DNA of 64,000 bases from the NCBI RefSeq assembly GCF_947498015.1, contig NZ_CANMIR010000003.1, positions 1 through 64,000 of the forward strand, given 5' to 3'. Below are positions 9,748 through 19,030 of this stretch, one piece after another (the stretch's first letter is position 1; every line of letters starts with the position of its first letter). Below the pieces are notes generated by a model. The model did no database searches. It saw nothing but the letters and a program-made list of their open reading frames with translations, and was not told the origin of the DNA. The translations under genes were made by a program, and so were the position numbers. This DNA comes from an uncultured Neptuniibacter sp. Lineage in GTDB: Bacteria; Pseudomonadota; Gammaproteobacteria; Pseudomonadales; Balneatricaceae.

Positions 9748-10206
9748 ATGTCTGTAACTGAAATCTTTGTGCAAACAGATGACTTTGATATTGGTGATCT
9801 GTCGGAACGGGTCAGGGCAAATGATGCGACCAGTGGTGCAATAGTGACATTCACAGGAATTGTCAGAGAGCTGGAAAACGGTAACGCCTCGCTCGAGGCT
9901 TTATTTCTTGAGCATTATCCTGGAATGACAGAGAAAGCCTTGGCTGCTATCGCTGTAAAAGCGAGAGAGCGTTGGGAGCTGGGAAATATCGTCATCAGTC
10001 ATCGAGTTGGGCGTTTGTCTCTCAATGAAAATATCGTTTTTGTAGGTGTCGGAAGTGCTCACCGCAATAACGCATTTGAAGCGGCTCAGTTCATTATGGA
10101 TTATCTTAAAAAGGATGCGCCTTTCTGGAAAAAAGAGATCTCCTCTGAGGGTGAACTGTGGGTTGAGCAGAAGGCGAGTGACCTTAAAGCCGCAGATAAA
10201 TGGTAG
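9748..10206 (+). CDS. moaE: Molybdopterin synthase catalytic subunit MoaE
   Basis: A 152-residue MoaE, the large subunit that inserts two sulfurs into precursor Z to make molybdopterin, taking them from MoaD thiocarboxylate. The substrate-binding HRVG motif and the lysine-rich YLKKDAPFWKKE active-site loop are present. No moaD or other molybdenum-cofactor gene lies beside it. A GTG three bases upstream of the ATG is an alternative start; the GGAG site spaces about equally well for both. It converges with the diguanylate cyclase gene. Confidence 0.93.
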   Translation: MSVTEIFVQTDDFDIGDLSERVRANDATSGAIVTFTGIVRELENGNASLEALFLEHYPGMTEKALAAIAVKARERWELGNIVISHRVGRLSLNENIVFVGVGSAHRNNAFEAAQFIMDYLKKDAPFWKKEISSEGELWVEQKASDLKAADKW

Positions 10207-10225
10207 GTTTTAACGTTTTACATAA

Positions 10226-11458
10226 TTACTCATGTATTAGTTGACTGGTAATGACTCTGTTACGGCCTAGCTCTTTTGCCTTATAAAGTGCTTGGTCAGC
10301 CGATTCCATAAGACCGTCGCTGCTTGTGTGTATTGGCTGCCACTGAGCAACACCAAATGTGGCAGTTACCTTAAACGTGCAGTTGCCGTTATTGAACTGT
10401 TTTTCAGCAAATGACTTTCTAATACGTTCTATGATCTTACTGGCTTCCAATTGGGTTGTATTTGGAAAGCAGATCACAAATTCATCCCCGCCAAAGCGGC
10501 CCGCAAAGTCAGTATCACGAGTTTTCTCGCGCAAGAGTTGGGCGAATGTTGCTAGAACTTTGTCCCCGGCTTGGTGACCTAATGAATCATTAATTCCCTT
10601 GAAATGATCCAGATCGCAGACACATAAGCTGATGTGGTTCTCGTGACTCCTGGCGTCAGCAATGGCGAGGTCAAGACTGCTGAAGAACTGCCTGCGATTA
10701 AGTAGGTCAGTTAGGGGATCATAGCTAGCAAAATAGTTTATCTCCTCTATCGCATCGTCGCGACTACTCATCACCTGGCGAATAAGTAGCAGCATTATGG
10801 TACCGAGCGAGAAAACGAAAAGAGTAAACAGCACGACGCCTTTGATGACCCAGGCTTCGTGTCGCTCGACGGCGTGAGCAGAATCCTGAGTAAAGCGCTG
10901 GAGTTCATCTCGTAAAGTGATTAACTCCTTAGTGAGGTCGCTTTCCTCTTTGCTTAATAATGCGATGAAGTCCGAAGAGACGGTTATTTGATTAGATTTG
11001 ATTGTCTCAATCAATTGGATGACTTGAGTCTGGTAGTGGGAATGCTCGGTAATGACCTGTTCAAGCAGGTGTTTAACCCTGCTCATTTTTTGGCGGGTTA
11101 TTTCTCGCTGGGAAGTTAGTAAAGGTGTGAGAAGCAGATTCAGGCCTTCAGAAGCTTCGTTGAATTTCTCACCAGTACGAATGAAACTTTCTTCGAGTAT
11201 GGTTATGACCGATAGCTTGTGAGCATCTTTAATATTATGCAGCTTCTCGATCAATAATGTTTGTTCAAACTGTCGATCGATCAGGGGAAGAAGTTGTGCA
11301 GCGAGGGGAAGGTCCCGATTTGCAACCTCATAAAACTCCGCTTTCACCTGTTGCATCTGCCAATAGGCAAAACCACCATTGACCAGAATGAGAAGGGCTA
11401 TTACGAAAGCCAGGCTGAAAATATAACGATTGCTCTTTCTATGTTGCTTTAACGTCAT
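10226..11458 (-). CDS. Membrane diguanylate cyclase
   Basis: A 410-residue sensor. Two membrane segments (about residues 12-34 and 203-226) bracket a helical periplasmic region resembling a four-helix-bundle sensor. A GGDEF domain follows from about residue 240. The active-site motif GRFGGDEF is intact. An RDTD sequence sits exactly five residues before GGDEF and matches the RxxD inhibitory site, so feedback by cyclic di-GMP is expected. It makes cyclic di-GMP from GTP. No EAL domain is present. Confidence 0.9.
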   Translation of the reverse strand: MTLKQHRKSNRYIFSLAFVIALLILVNGGFAYWQMQQVKAEFYEVANRDLPLAAQLLPLIDRQFEQTLLIEKLHNIKDAHKLSVITILEESFIRTGEKFNEASEGLNLLLTPLLTSQREITRQKMSRVKHLLEQVITEHSHYQTQVIQLIETIKSNQITVSSDFIALLSKEESDLTKELITLRDELQRFTQDSAHAVERHEAWVIKGVVLFTLFVFSLGTIMLLLIRQVMSSRDDAIEEINYFASYDPLTDLLNRRQFFSSLDLAIADARSHENHISLCVCDLDHFKGINDSLGHQAGDKVLATFAQLLREKTRDTDFAGRFGGDEFVICFPNTTQLEASKIIERIRKSFAEKQFNNGNCTFKVTATFGVAQWQPIHTSSDGLMESADQALYKAKELGRNRVITSQLIHE

Positions 11459-11549
11459 CCTGGATTCTATTTATTTGGGTTATTTAGTAACTAATTGAAA
11501 CTAATAGTTTATTTTATTGCAAGCTGAAACGGGGAAGGCGGGTTGTTTA

Positions 11550-12467
11550 TTAATTAAGAGCGTCTTGATGAATGTTGAAGGGATCGAGTCTCTGTTTAGC
11601 CGTCATCGCCAGTGCCGATGTTAATTTGCGGTACATGTCTGAATTTAACCCCCAAACATGCCAGTAAAGGGGAACTGCGATGTACCGGCCCGGTGTCATA
11701 TCTACGATTTTACCTGTGTCAATTAACATCTCGCTCTGTTGGTCCGGTACCATTCCGCAGGCATGCCCCTGCACAATCAATTGGAGGAAGGATTCAGTTG
11801 ATGGGATTCTGTGTTTGGGATAATCGTTGGGTTTAAGATCAAAAAATCGTGACAGGTACCGGTTTTGGAGTTCATCTTTATTGCTAAATTCTGCAACTGG
11901 CGCTTGTGTAAACCCTTTCTTAGTGATGCCGGACGGAAAGTATTTTTTGATATAAGCCGGGCTGGCAATGCAGCGATAGGGCATCACACCTAAAGGGATG
12001 CAGTTACACCCCTGCATGGCGCTGTTACTTGAGCTAATGCATCCGGCGACCTGACCGCTGCGAAGGAGGTGGTGAGTTTGGTCCTGATCCTCAACCTTAA
12101 GATCTAAGAGAATTTTGTTACGTTCAAGAAGTGGGGTAACGGCATCCAGAAACCAGGTGGCAAGACTGTCAGCGTTCAGGCCAATTGCTATCTGGGTATA
12201 GTTATTGACTGCCTGCTTAGTCAGGGATTGGTCGAGCTCTACTTGCAGGAGCATGACCTGTCGATAATGCTTGAGTAAAAGCTGGCCAGCATCAGTGGCT
12301 TGTGGTGGGTTGGTTCTGATGACTAAAACTTTCCCGATCTGTTCCTCGAGCTGTCTAAGTCTCTGTGATATTGCCGACTGGGTCACATGGAGCTTTCTGG
12401 CAGCCTTATCAAAGCTTTCCTCTTCGAGTACCGCAGCGAGAGTTTGAAGTTGTTTGTAATCCAGCAT
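11550..12467 (-). CDS. argP: LysR regulator ArgP (IciA) type
   Basis: A 305-residue LysR protein whose N-terminus (LDYKQLQTLAAVLEEESFDK) and HTH (VTQSAISQRLRQLEEQIGKV) are characteristic of ArgP. ArgP senses lysine and arginine and activates the exporter gene argO/lysE, which here is divergent with 95 bp between starts. The same factor may also act on the basic-amino-acid type ABC operon beyond the exporter, but that is inference. Family length matches. Confidence 0.9.
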   Translation of the reverse strand: MLDYKQLQTLAAVLEEESFDKAARKLHVTQSAISQRLRQLEEQIGKVLVIRTNPPQATDAGQLLLKHYRQVMLLQVELDQSLTKQAVNNYTQIAIGLNADSLATWFLDAVTPLLERNKILLDLKVEDQDQTHHLLRSGQVAGCISSSNSAMQGCNCIPLGVMPYRCIASPAYIKKYFPSGITKKGFTQAPVAEFSNKDELQNRYLSRFFDLKPNDYPKHRIPSTESFLQLIVQGHACGMVPDQQSEMLIDTGKIVDMTPGRYIAVPLYWHVWGLNSDMYRKLTSALAMTAKQRLDPFNIHQDALN

Positions 12468-12562
12468 TTATTAGTTCTACTTATAATTCATTAATAATAT
12501 TAGTTTTACTTTTTCTCTCGGTTTGCGCAATCTTTCAGCCGAAATTAAGTAGAGCGAAATAC

Positions 12563-13195
12563 ATGACTTCATTATTCACTTCAGCTTATCTGGTTGCATT
12601 ACTGAAAGGGCTGGCTACCAGTGCCGGACTGATCGTGGCTATCGGTGCACAAAATGCATTTGTACTCGCGCAAGGATTGAAGCGCGAGCATCACTGGCCG
12701 GTTGCCTGGTTATGCTTTCTGTTTGATGCGGTACTGATTACGGCGGGGACTGTTGGCGTTGGTGCGCTGGTTTCGCAATCCGATTTTTTAATGACAAGTT
12801 TTCGTTGGTTGGGTGCTTGTTTCCTCTTTGCTTTTGGTCTCCGCTCGTTCTATGCATCATATTCCCCAAAGCGGATAGAGGAGAGTGAAGATCGGACACT
12901 CAGCTTAAAGGCTGCACTGGTAACAACAGCCGTTGTGACACTGTTTAATCCGCATGCATATCTGGATACGCTGGTACTGATCGGGAGCATTGGTGGGCAG
13001 TATGCAGAGACCGAACGATACTGGTTTACCGGTGGGGCTATCAGCTTTTCGTTTATCTGGTTTTTTGGGATTGCATATGGTGCTCGATATCTTCGCCCGG
13101 TTTTTCAGAGCAGGAATGCGTGGCGAATATTGGATTTGATGATTGGCGTGATGATGTGGGCCATCGCGGTAAGTTTGCTCTGGCCCAGGTTTTAG
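12563..13195 (+). CDS. LysE/ArgO-family amino-acid exporter
   Basis: A 210-residue inner-membrane exporter with about six membrane segments and the LysE signature GPNAFVL-like AIGAQNAFVLAQG near residue 25. A reading frame extends upstream to 12365, but that would overlap argP, and the family length supports the ATG at 12563. Relatives export arginine, lysine or canavanine. Divergence from argP supports a basic substrate. It ends only 2 bp from the end of the convergent ABC permease gene, with no terminator visible. Confidence 0.9.
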   Translation: MTSLFTSAYLVALLKGLATSAGLIVAIGAQNAFVLAQGLKREHHWPVAWLCFLFDAVLITAGTVGVGALVSQSDFLMTSFRWLGACFLFAFGLRSFYASYSPKRIEESEDRTLSLKAALVTTAVVTLFNPHAYLDTLVLIGSIGGQYAETERYWFTGGAISFSFIWFFGIAYGARYLRPVFQSRNAWRILDLMIGVMMWAIAVSLLWPRF

Positions 13196-13197
13196 TG

Positions 13198-13923
13198 TCA
13201 GTGTTGAGGATCGAGATCTTTGGGTCTTTCATTGGGCCAGTGTTGGTGGCGGTTAAATCGCTTCTCCAGAATGCGGAATAGCAAAATCAGGAGGGCGCTG
13301 ATAATCAGATAGATCACTCCGGCGGCAAGGAAGATCTCTAGGGGGGTGTAGGTTCTTGCGATAATTGTTCGTGCCATACCGGTGAGGTCAAGGAGTGTAA
13401 TAGTACTGGCCAGGGCGCTTCCCTTAAGCATCAAAATAACTTCGTTACCGTATGATGGCATCATAATGCCGAAGGCTCTTGGTAGAATGATGCGTCTCAG
13501 CATTAGTGGATAGCTCATGCCGAGTGCCCGAGCAGCCTCAATTTCCCCTTTGGGAATAGACTGTATTGCCCCTCTAAGGAGCTCAGCAATGTAGGCCGCT
13601 GTATGAAGTGCGAATGTGATGATGGCACACCAGTAAGGTTCTCGCAGTATTGGCCATAATGCAGACTCTTTGATAATGCTGAACTGTGATGCACCGTAGT
13701 AGATCAGAAAGATCTGGATCAGCAGAGGTGTGCCTCTGAAAAAAAAGATATAAGCAAAGGGAATCGCTTGTATCCATGGTCGATCTGAAACGCGCATCAA
13801 CGCCAGTGGGATCGCCAGCATCAAGCCTACAAAGCCGGAAAAAAGGACCAGCTCCAGTGTCAGCCAGGCGCCCTGAAGGAGGCGGGGGTAGTGTTCGAGG
13901 ATAACATCCCATTCCCAGCTCAT
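13198..13923 (-). CDS. Amino-acid ABC transporter permease (ArtM/HisM type)
   Basis: A 241-residue inner-membrane permease of the HisM/ArtM family. It has about five membrane segments and an EAA-type loop, EIEAARALGMSYPLMLRRIILPRA, that contacts the ATPase. It is the last gene of the operon ATPase - binding protein - permease - permease, the order of artPIQM. The start overlaps the previous stop (ATGA), so translation is coupled. The substrate is probably arginine, ornithine, lysine or histidine, judging by family and by the argP/LysE neighbours. Confidence 0.9.
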   Translation of the reverse strand: MSWEWDVILEHYPRLLQGAWLTLELVLFSGFVGLMLAIPLALMRVSDRPWIQAIPFAYIFFFRGTPLLIQIFLIYYGASQFSIIKESALWPILREPYWCAIITFALHTAAYIAELLRGAIQSIPKGEIEAARALGMSYPLMLRRIILPRAFGIMMPSYGNEVILMLKGSALASTITLLDLTGMARTIIARTYTPLEIFLAAGVIYLIISALLILLFRILEKRFNRHQHWPNERPKDLDPQH

Positions 13924-14612
13924 GAGCGTGCCCCCTGATAGCCTTGATTGGCTTTGCGTTCAAGCAGGTGTAGCCCCGCCATTGAGATAGATGTCATCAG
14001 CAGGTAAACCATGGCTGCTGCAAAATAGAAGGTGAACGGCTCTTTGGTATTGCCAACTGCAACGGAAGCTTGTCGCATCAGTTCATTCAGGCCGATCACA
14101 GAGACCAGTGCCGTATCCTTTAGAAGAACCAGGAAAAGGTTTCCCAGTCCTGGGAGAGCTAATCTCCAGACCTGAGGTAGGGTGATGCGTCTGAAAGTCT
14201 GGAAACGTGACATTCCCAAAGCCACGGCTGCTTCTCTTTGACCTTTAGGGATCTCTTGCATCGCGCTGCGGAACACCTCGGTAGCATACGCACCGAATGC
14301 AATGCTGAGAGCCGTGACACCCGCAACAAAAGGGCTTAACTCAATATACTCGTCATATCCAAACAGGCTCGCGATAGCCATCAATACAGCAGAAGAGCCG
14401 AAATAGATAGTCAAAACGAGCAGCAGTTCAGGCATACCCCGTACGAAGAGGGTATAGCTGTTTCCCAGCAGATTAGCTGTTTTGGATGAGGACAGCTTTG
14501 CCGAAGCGCCGATGATTCCAAACAGGAGCCCGACAAAGAGACTGCATACCGCTAACTGAATTGTGATCCAGGCGCCGCTTATTAAGAGGTGCCCAAAGCC
14601 CTGAAGATCCAT
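13920..14612 (-). CDS. Amino-acid ABC transporter permease (ArtQ/HisQ type)
   Basis: A 230-residue partner permease with the EAA loop REAAVALGMSRFQTFRRITLP and several membrane segments. It pairs with the downstream permease to form the heterodimeric channel of a polar amino-acid importer. It starts about 60 bp after the binding-protein gene. Assignment to basic amino acids is inferred, as for the other subunits. Confidence 0.9.
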   Translation of the reverse strand: MDLQGFGHLLISGAWITIQLAVCSLFVGLLFGIIGASAKLSSSKTANLLGNSYTLFVRGMPELLLVLTIYFGSSAVLMAIASLFGYDEYIELSPFVAGVTALSIAFGAYATEVFRSAMQEIPKGQREAAVALGMSRFQTFRRITLPQVWRLALPGLGNLFLVLLKDTALVSVIGLNELMRQASVAVGNTKEPFTFYFAAAMVYLLMTSISMAGLHLLERKANQGYQGARS

Positions 14613-14673
14613 AAAGGTTACCTGATAAAAGGGATCGCTTACTTAAGTCAACCGATCCCCTTTGAATGTCAGC

Positions 14674-15423
14674 TTAGTAGATAGAGAACGGGAAGTACTT
14701 AGCGTTAATTTTTTCGTATGTCCCGTTTTCAATAATCGCTTGAAGAGCCTGATTGATACGCTGTTTTAGCTGCTTGTCCTGTTTCCGGACAGCGATCGCT
14801 ATCTTGTCATCAATATCAATTTTGTCACCACGAAATTCAAATGCCTGGCCCTCTTCAGATTGAAGCCAGTCGTATGCTGGAAGCTTATCAGACAGAATTG
14901 CATCAAGGCGGCCGCTGGATAGATCCAGGTAAGCATTATCCTGTGTATCGTAGAGTTTAACCGTCGCTACATCACCCAGGTGATCTTCAAGGTACTGTCC
15001 TGCGATTGTGGCACGTTGAGCGCCAATCACTTTGCCTTTAAGTGCTTTGGGATCAAAGGTACTCCCTTTACCACTGACAAATGTCAGAGAGTTTGAGTAG
15101 TAGTGGTCAGTGAAAGCTACGACGCGACTACGTTCAGGAGTGATCGACAGGCTGGCAATAATCGCATCATATTTTCGAGCCTTAAGGCCTGGAATAATTC
15201 CGTCCCAATCCTGGGCAACAATTTTGCAATCCGCCTTCATCTGTTCACAGAGCGCATTGGCGATATCTACATCAAAACCGGCTAGTTCACCGTCTGCATT
15301 AATCATATTGAAAGGAGCGTAGGCACCTTCAGTCGCAATGCGAATCTTATCGCCTGCTATAGCCGGTGTTACGATTGTCGCAGCAATCAATGTTGCAGCA
15401 GAGATAAATTTTTTAAAGCTCAT
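14674..15423 (-). CDS. Periplasmic basic-amino-acid binding protein
   Basis: A 249-residue solute-binding protein of family 3. A signal peptide of about 23 residues ends at AIA. The conserved RIATEGAYAPFN and GFDVDIANALCEQM segments resemble HisJ/ArgT/ArtJ. Two cysteines (CEQMKADC) in the first lobe match the disulfide typical of lysine/arginine/ornithine-binding proteins. It delivers the ligand to the membrane permeases encoded next. Confidence 0.9.
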   Translation of the reverse strand: MSFKKFISAATLIAATIVTPAIAGDKIRIATEGAYAPFNMINADGELAGFDVDIANALCEQMKADCKIVAQDWDGIIPGLKARKYDAIIASLSITPERSRVVAFTDHYYSNSLTFVSGKGSTFDPKALKGKVIGAQRATIAGQYLEDHLGDVATVKLYDTQDNAYLDLSSGRLDAILSDKLPAYDWLQSEEGQAFEFRGDKIDIDDKIAIAVRKQDKQLKQRINQALQAIIENGTYEKINAKYFPFSIY

Positions 15424-15464
15424 CGATCTATCCTCGCGGAATAATTATTGTAGTTAAGTGCAAG

Positions 15465-16238
15465 TTAAAAGTGGGTACTTAAGAAAGCACGGCAGCGATC
15501 TGAGTCTGGATTGGTAAATACCTTTTCTGGTTCACCTATCTCCTCTATCTGGCCTTGATGCAGGAAAACGATCTGGCTGGAAACTTCACGTGCGAAACGC
15601 ATCTCATGCGTTACGATCAGCATTGTTCTGCCTTCAGCGGCAAGATCACGCATGACGTTGAGTACTTCGTTGACTAATTCCGGATCGAGAGCTGAAGTCG
15701 GTTCATCAAAGAGCAGTACTCTTGGCTCCATAGCCAGGGTTCGAGCAATGGCGATACGTTGTTGCTGACCACCCGACAACTGGTTGGGGTAACTATCCTT
15801 TTTATCGAAAAGGCCAACTTTACGCAGATAGGATTCAGCTTTTTCACGCGCCGTTGCCTTATCCTGCTTAAGCACATGGACGGGAGCTTCCATAATGTTT
15901 TCAATCACGGTCATGTGTGGCCAGAGATTGAAGTTTTGGAAGACAAAACCGATAGAAGCACGCATTCTCTCTAGCTGTTTCTGATCAGCTGATTCAAGGT
16001 TACCCTCTTTGGAGGGCTTAAGTTTGAATGCCTCACCGGCAAAACTGATCTGTCCAGAGGAGGGGGCTTCGAGTAGGTTCAGGCAGCGAAGGAAAGTACT
16101 TTTTCCTGAGCCACTGGAGCCCAGGATAGAGATGACATCTCCTTCATGTGCTGTTAACGAGATCCCTTTCAAAACCTCGAGGGAACCGTAGCTTTTATGG
16201 AGATCACTTATTTCCAGTGCGACGGTAGCATCTGTCAT
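15465..16238 (-). CDS. Amino-acid ABC transporter ATP-binding protein
   Basis: An ATPase of about 257 residues. Walker A GSSGSGKST, Q-loop FVFQNFNLWPHM, signature LSGGQQQR, Walker [13 protein letters not shown] and the switch histidine VTHEM are all intact. It powers the importer encoded downstream and is closest to the HisP/ArtP/GlnQ class. The ATG at 16238 is better spaced from its GGGAA site than the in-frame ATG at 16247, which would add MPF. Confidence 0.93.
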   Translation of the reverse strand: MTDATVALEISDLHKSYGSLEVLKGISLTAHEGDVISILGSSGSGKSTFLRCLNLLEAPSSGQISFAGEAFKLKPSKEGNLESADQKQLERMRASIGFVFQNFNLWPHMTVIENIMEAPVHVLKQDKATAREKAESYLRKVGLFDKKDSYPNQLSGGQQQRIAIARTLAMEPRVLLFDEPTSALDPELVNEVLNVMRDLAAEGRTMLIVTHEMRFAREVSSQIVFLHQGQIEEIGEPEKVFTNPDSDRCRAFLSTHF

Positions 16239-16247
16239 AAAGGGCAT

Positions 16248-16552
16248 TTCCCTGTGCTTCTGTTCGTAATAAAACGGCGCATTACAGCAAAAAGGAAAAT
16301 GTAACGCAAACCTATCTTGAATGATTGTTCCGGTGTTTGCTGACCTCGCTAGAGGCCTTTATTTACATAGGTTGCAGCGAAATGGGTGATTATTCTGTAT
16401 CTTCCAGCTGGGCGCTTTTATCTACTGTTTAGTGTGTGAAATTCAGTGGGATCAACTTTATTGAGTGGTGATCGATAATACTCAGAAAAAATTGATCCTC
16501 ATTAACTTTAGCAGGCTAAATCAGATTAGAAAGATCGGAGGATGAGAGAGGT
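16248..16552. promoter_or_regulatory. Gene-free spacer with nested inverted repeats
   Basis: This 305-bp gap separates the end of the response-regulator gene from the start of the ABC operon, both on the minus strand. It should hold the ABC operon promoter. GGATCAA (16449-16455) pairs with TTGATCC (16492-16498), and within it TGAGT (16462-16466) pairs with ACTCA (16480-16484). There is no U-tract, so it is more likely an operator or leader fold than a terminator. I see no convincing small gene here. Confidence 0.35.
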
Positions 16553-17251
16553 CTAACGCTCTGGATCGAATCGATAGCCCACGCCATGCACTGTTTTGAT
16601 AATGCTCGGTTGTCTCGGATCTGTTTCAATCAACTTTCTGAGTTTTGATATGTGTTGATCGAGTGTACGGCTACTTGGCAGGTAATCACGTCCCCAACCT
16701 CGATTAAATAGCGTATCCCGGTCAACGACTTTACCGCTTTGTTCATAGAGAAGATGCAGAATCTTTACATCCCTTACGCTCAGTTCAAATGTTTCTGACA
16801 AGCGCTGAGCTCTGAGTTCATTTGTATATACTGTTAGATCACCGAGTTGGAACTGCTCCAGAGTGTTTTTTTCTGTGGCAATGATGGGTGAGGATATACG
16901 CCGGGTAACGGCTTTTATTCTTGCGATAACTTCGCGTGTTCCAAATGGTTTTTTAATATAATCATCTGCACCCAGTTCTAAACCGAGGACCTGATCGATC
17001 TCTTCAGATTTTGCGGTGATGAAGATCACCGGTACGGTTTCATCTAGCTGTCGAATTTTTCTGCAAACAGAATACCCATCCAGCTTAGGCATCATAATAT
17101 CCAGCAGAATAAGATCGGGCTGAGCGGCACTATACAGTGTAACTGCCTGCTCACCATCCACGGCTTCGATACACTCGTACCCTTCATCGCTGAGGAGGTC
17201 AGAAAGGCCAAGGCGGATATTGAGATCATCTTCTGCGATCAGTACTTTCAT
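16553..17251 (-). CDS. OmpR/PhoB-family response regulator
   Basis: A 232-residue regulator. The receiver domain (residues 1-118) has the acidic pair at 8-9, phosphoacceptor Asp51 in LILLDIMMP and the conserved lysine in ITAKSEE. The winged-helix DNA-binding domain (about 135-230) ends with SKLRKLIETDP...TVHGVGYRF. Its start overlaps the kinase stop (ATGA), so the pair is translationally coupled and almost certainly a cognate pair. The targets are unknown; TTGTAA repeats upstream of the VWA gene are candidates. Confidence 0.93.
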   Translation of the reverse strand: MKVLIAEDDLNIRLGLSDLLSDEGYECIEAVDGEQAVTLYSAAQPDLILLDIMMPKLDGYSVCRKIRQLDETVPVIFITAKSEEIDQVLGLELGADDYIKKPFGTREVIARIKAVTRRISSPIIATEKNTLEQFQLGDLTVYTNELRAQRLSETFELSVRDVKILHLLYEQSGKVVDRDTLFNRGWGRDYLPSSRTLDQHISKLRKLIETDPRQPSIIKTVHGVGYRFDPER

Positions 17252-18981
17252 GACAAAACACCTTTATCTTCATGGGGTGTATAAAGCTGCAGCAAAAAAC
17301 AAGCACCCGTAGACGTGTTTTCCAGGCTTAAGTTCCCCCCATGTTTCTGGGCGAGTTCCCGAGCGATGCTTAAGCCGATACCGGTTCCGCTGATACCGTC
17401 GGTCAACCGGTTACTAGCTCTGTAGAAGGGTTCAAAAATGGCTTCACTCAGATCAGAGGGGATGCCCGGTCCATTGTCAGTGACCTGTATGTAGCTGTAT
17501 TGACTCTCTTCCCAACAACGAATCACTATCTCGCCGCTCTCTGGAGCATATTTCTCACAGTTACTCAGCAGATTATTAAGAATCTGTTCGATGCAGTGCT
17601 CATCAATATACACGTCTGACTGGCAGAGGTTGTCAATCGTGACGGAGAGTCCTTTCTGCTGTAATGACGGTGTAAAAACTTCAACGGTATGAGACACAAC
17701 ATCGCATAGATGAGAGTGTGAATAGTTGAGAGAGCTCCTGTTTTTACCCAAACGGGAGAAGGTCAAAACATTATCGATCAGGCGGGTCAGGCGCTGACTC
17801 TCATTGTTGATGACTGTTATGTACCGAAACTCGGTACTGTCACGCTCGTCAACCTTTCCACTCAATAATTCAGCGTAGAGCCGAACATTGGTTAACGGTG
17901 TCTTCAGTTCATGTGAAACCTGATTAACAAAATTGACACGTTGTTCTGCCAGACGGGTTGAGCGGGTCTGTTCTCTGTATATCAACCAGCCCATAATGAT
18001 TAGGGCGAGAAATGTAATGCCTAAAATAATCAGTTTCTCAAACCACTTCGCTCCGGATGCAAGTGGTGGGGCGAAATACTCTAACTTCCAGCTCCCAAGT
18101 GGGTGACTTAGCAGAGTGTTAGAGACGGGTGGATTGTCTGTGTTTTGTTCACTTCCCCAGGCGTAGAGGGTTTCACTTCGATTGTTAATCAGTGAGATCA
18201 ACATATTATCGCTGGGATCAGTCTTGGCCGCGTAGGGGCTGTCAGGAAGTAAGTTGATCAGATCAGATAAAAGCCGGGATCGATTTAATACAAAGCCAAT
18301 GGTGCTGCCATCAGCGCCACGACGCCAATAGATCTGATGAAGGTCGGTATTATTGAACCAGGCAATCCAGCCTGAACTTTGAAAAAAAACAGATTCTTGC
18401 TCTCTGATCTCTTCGGAGGCTGGTGCGTTTGACGGCTCGGGCTGATATGACTGAGGTGCTCGGGAAAGTGTCAGCTTTTCTTCAGAGGGTAACGAGTTGA
18501 GTCGTGAGCTAAAGGCATCAAGTGACGGTTGACGACCCACTGGAGTCAACGGCTTTGACTCTTCTGGTTCTAAGTTAAATAAATGGTCGTTTTGGCGAAG
18601 GGAAACTGTCTGGTCCAAGAAACTAAGTTCGCGTTGGGAGGCAGTTGTCCGTGAAGGATAAATAGTATCGCCATCCGGCGAGATTAAGAACACATGCTCC
18701 AGATAGGGACTACCACCCTTCAATTGCGTGATTTTATTAAGATCATACTGCTGGGTTTTGATGTTAATTAGCAGGTCGGATTGTTGATCGATTGCGTGCT
18801 CGAGTCGACGAAAATGGTTCTGAAACTGCTGGTCGATACTCTTCAGTTTTGATTCGGCTAGTGCTGAAAACTGAAGTTGTATAAGGGCTTGCTGGTGGGA
18901 TTCTAGTTGTATTGAAAACCAGCCCAATAGTGAAAGAGGGAGAAGGATAAGGCTGATCAGCAAAAATATTGTTTTTTTCAA
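17248..18981 (-). CDS. Membrane sensor histidine kinase
   Basis: A 577-residue kinase. TM1 is at about residues 4-24, a large periplasmic domain (25-313) is of no fold I can name, and TM2 is at about 315-335. No HAMP domain is obvious. The dimerisation helix contains the phosphorylated His357 (NQVSHELKTPL). ATP-binding N, G1 and G2 boxes (NLLSNCEKYAPE, DNGPGIP, GTGIGLSIAREL) are intact. Translation appears to start at a TTG at 18981, since no ATG gives a proper first membrane segment. It lies 49 bp after the VWA gene on the same strand, suggesting a functional link. Confidence 0.9.
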   Translation of the reverse strand: MKKTIFLLISLILLPLSLLGWFSIQLESHQQALIQLQFSALAESKLKSIDQQFQNHFRRLEHAIDQQSDLLINIKTQQYDLNKITQLKGGSPYLEHVFLISPDGDTIYPSRTTASQRELSFLDQTVSLRQNDHLFNLEPEESKPLTPVGRQPSLDAFSSRLNSLPSEEKLTLSRAPQSYQPEPSNAPASEEIREQESVFFQSSGWIAWFNNTDLHQIYWRRGADGSTIGFVLNRSRLLSDLINLLPDSPYAAKTDPSDNMLISLINNRSETLYAWGSEQNTDNPPVSNTLLSHPLGSWKLEYFAPPLASGAKWFEKLIILGITFLALIIMGWLIYREQTRSTRLAEQRVNFVNQVSHELKTPLTNVRLYAELLSGKVDERDSTEFRYITVINNESQRLTRLIDNVLTFSRLGKNRSSLNYSHSHLCDVVSHTVEVFTPSLQQKGLSVTIDNLCQSDVYIDEHCIEQILNNLLSNCEKYAPESGEIVIRCWEESQYSYIQVTDNGPGIPSDLSEAIFEPFYRASNRLTDGISGTGIGLSIARELAQKHGGNLSLENTSTGACFLLQLYTPHEDKGVLS

Positions 18982-19030
18982 AACCGGTCCCGACTCTGGC
19001 CCCTGATCACAGGGGCCTGTTAGTGAACTA

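Noticed and set aside
12365..12562. Upstream extension of the LysE/ArgO exporter reading frame
   Set aside because: It overlaps argP and the family length is reached from the ATG at 12563.
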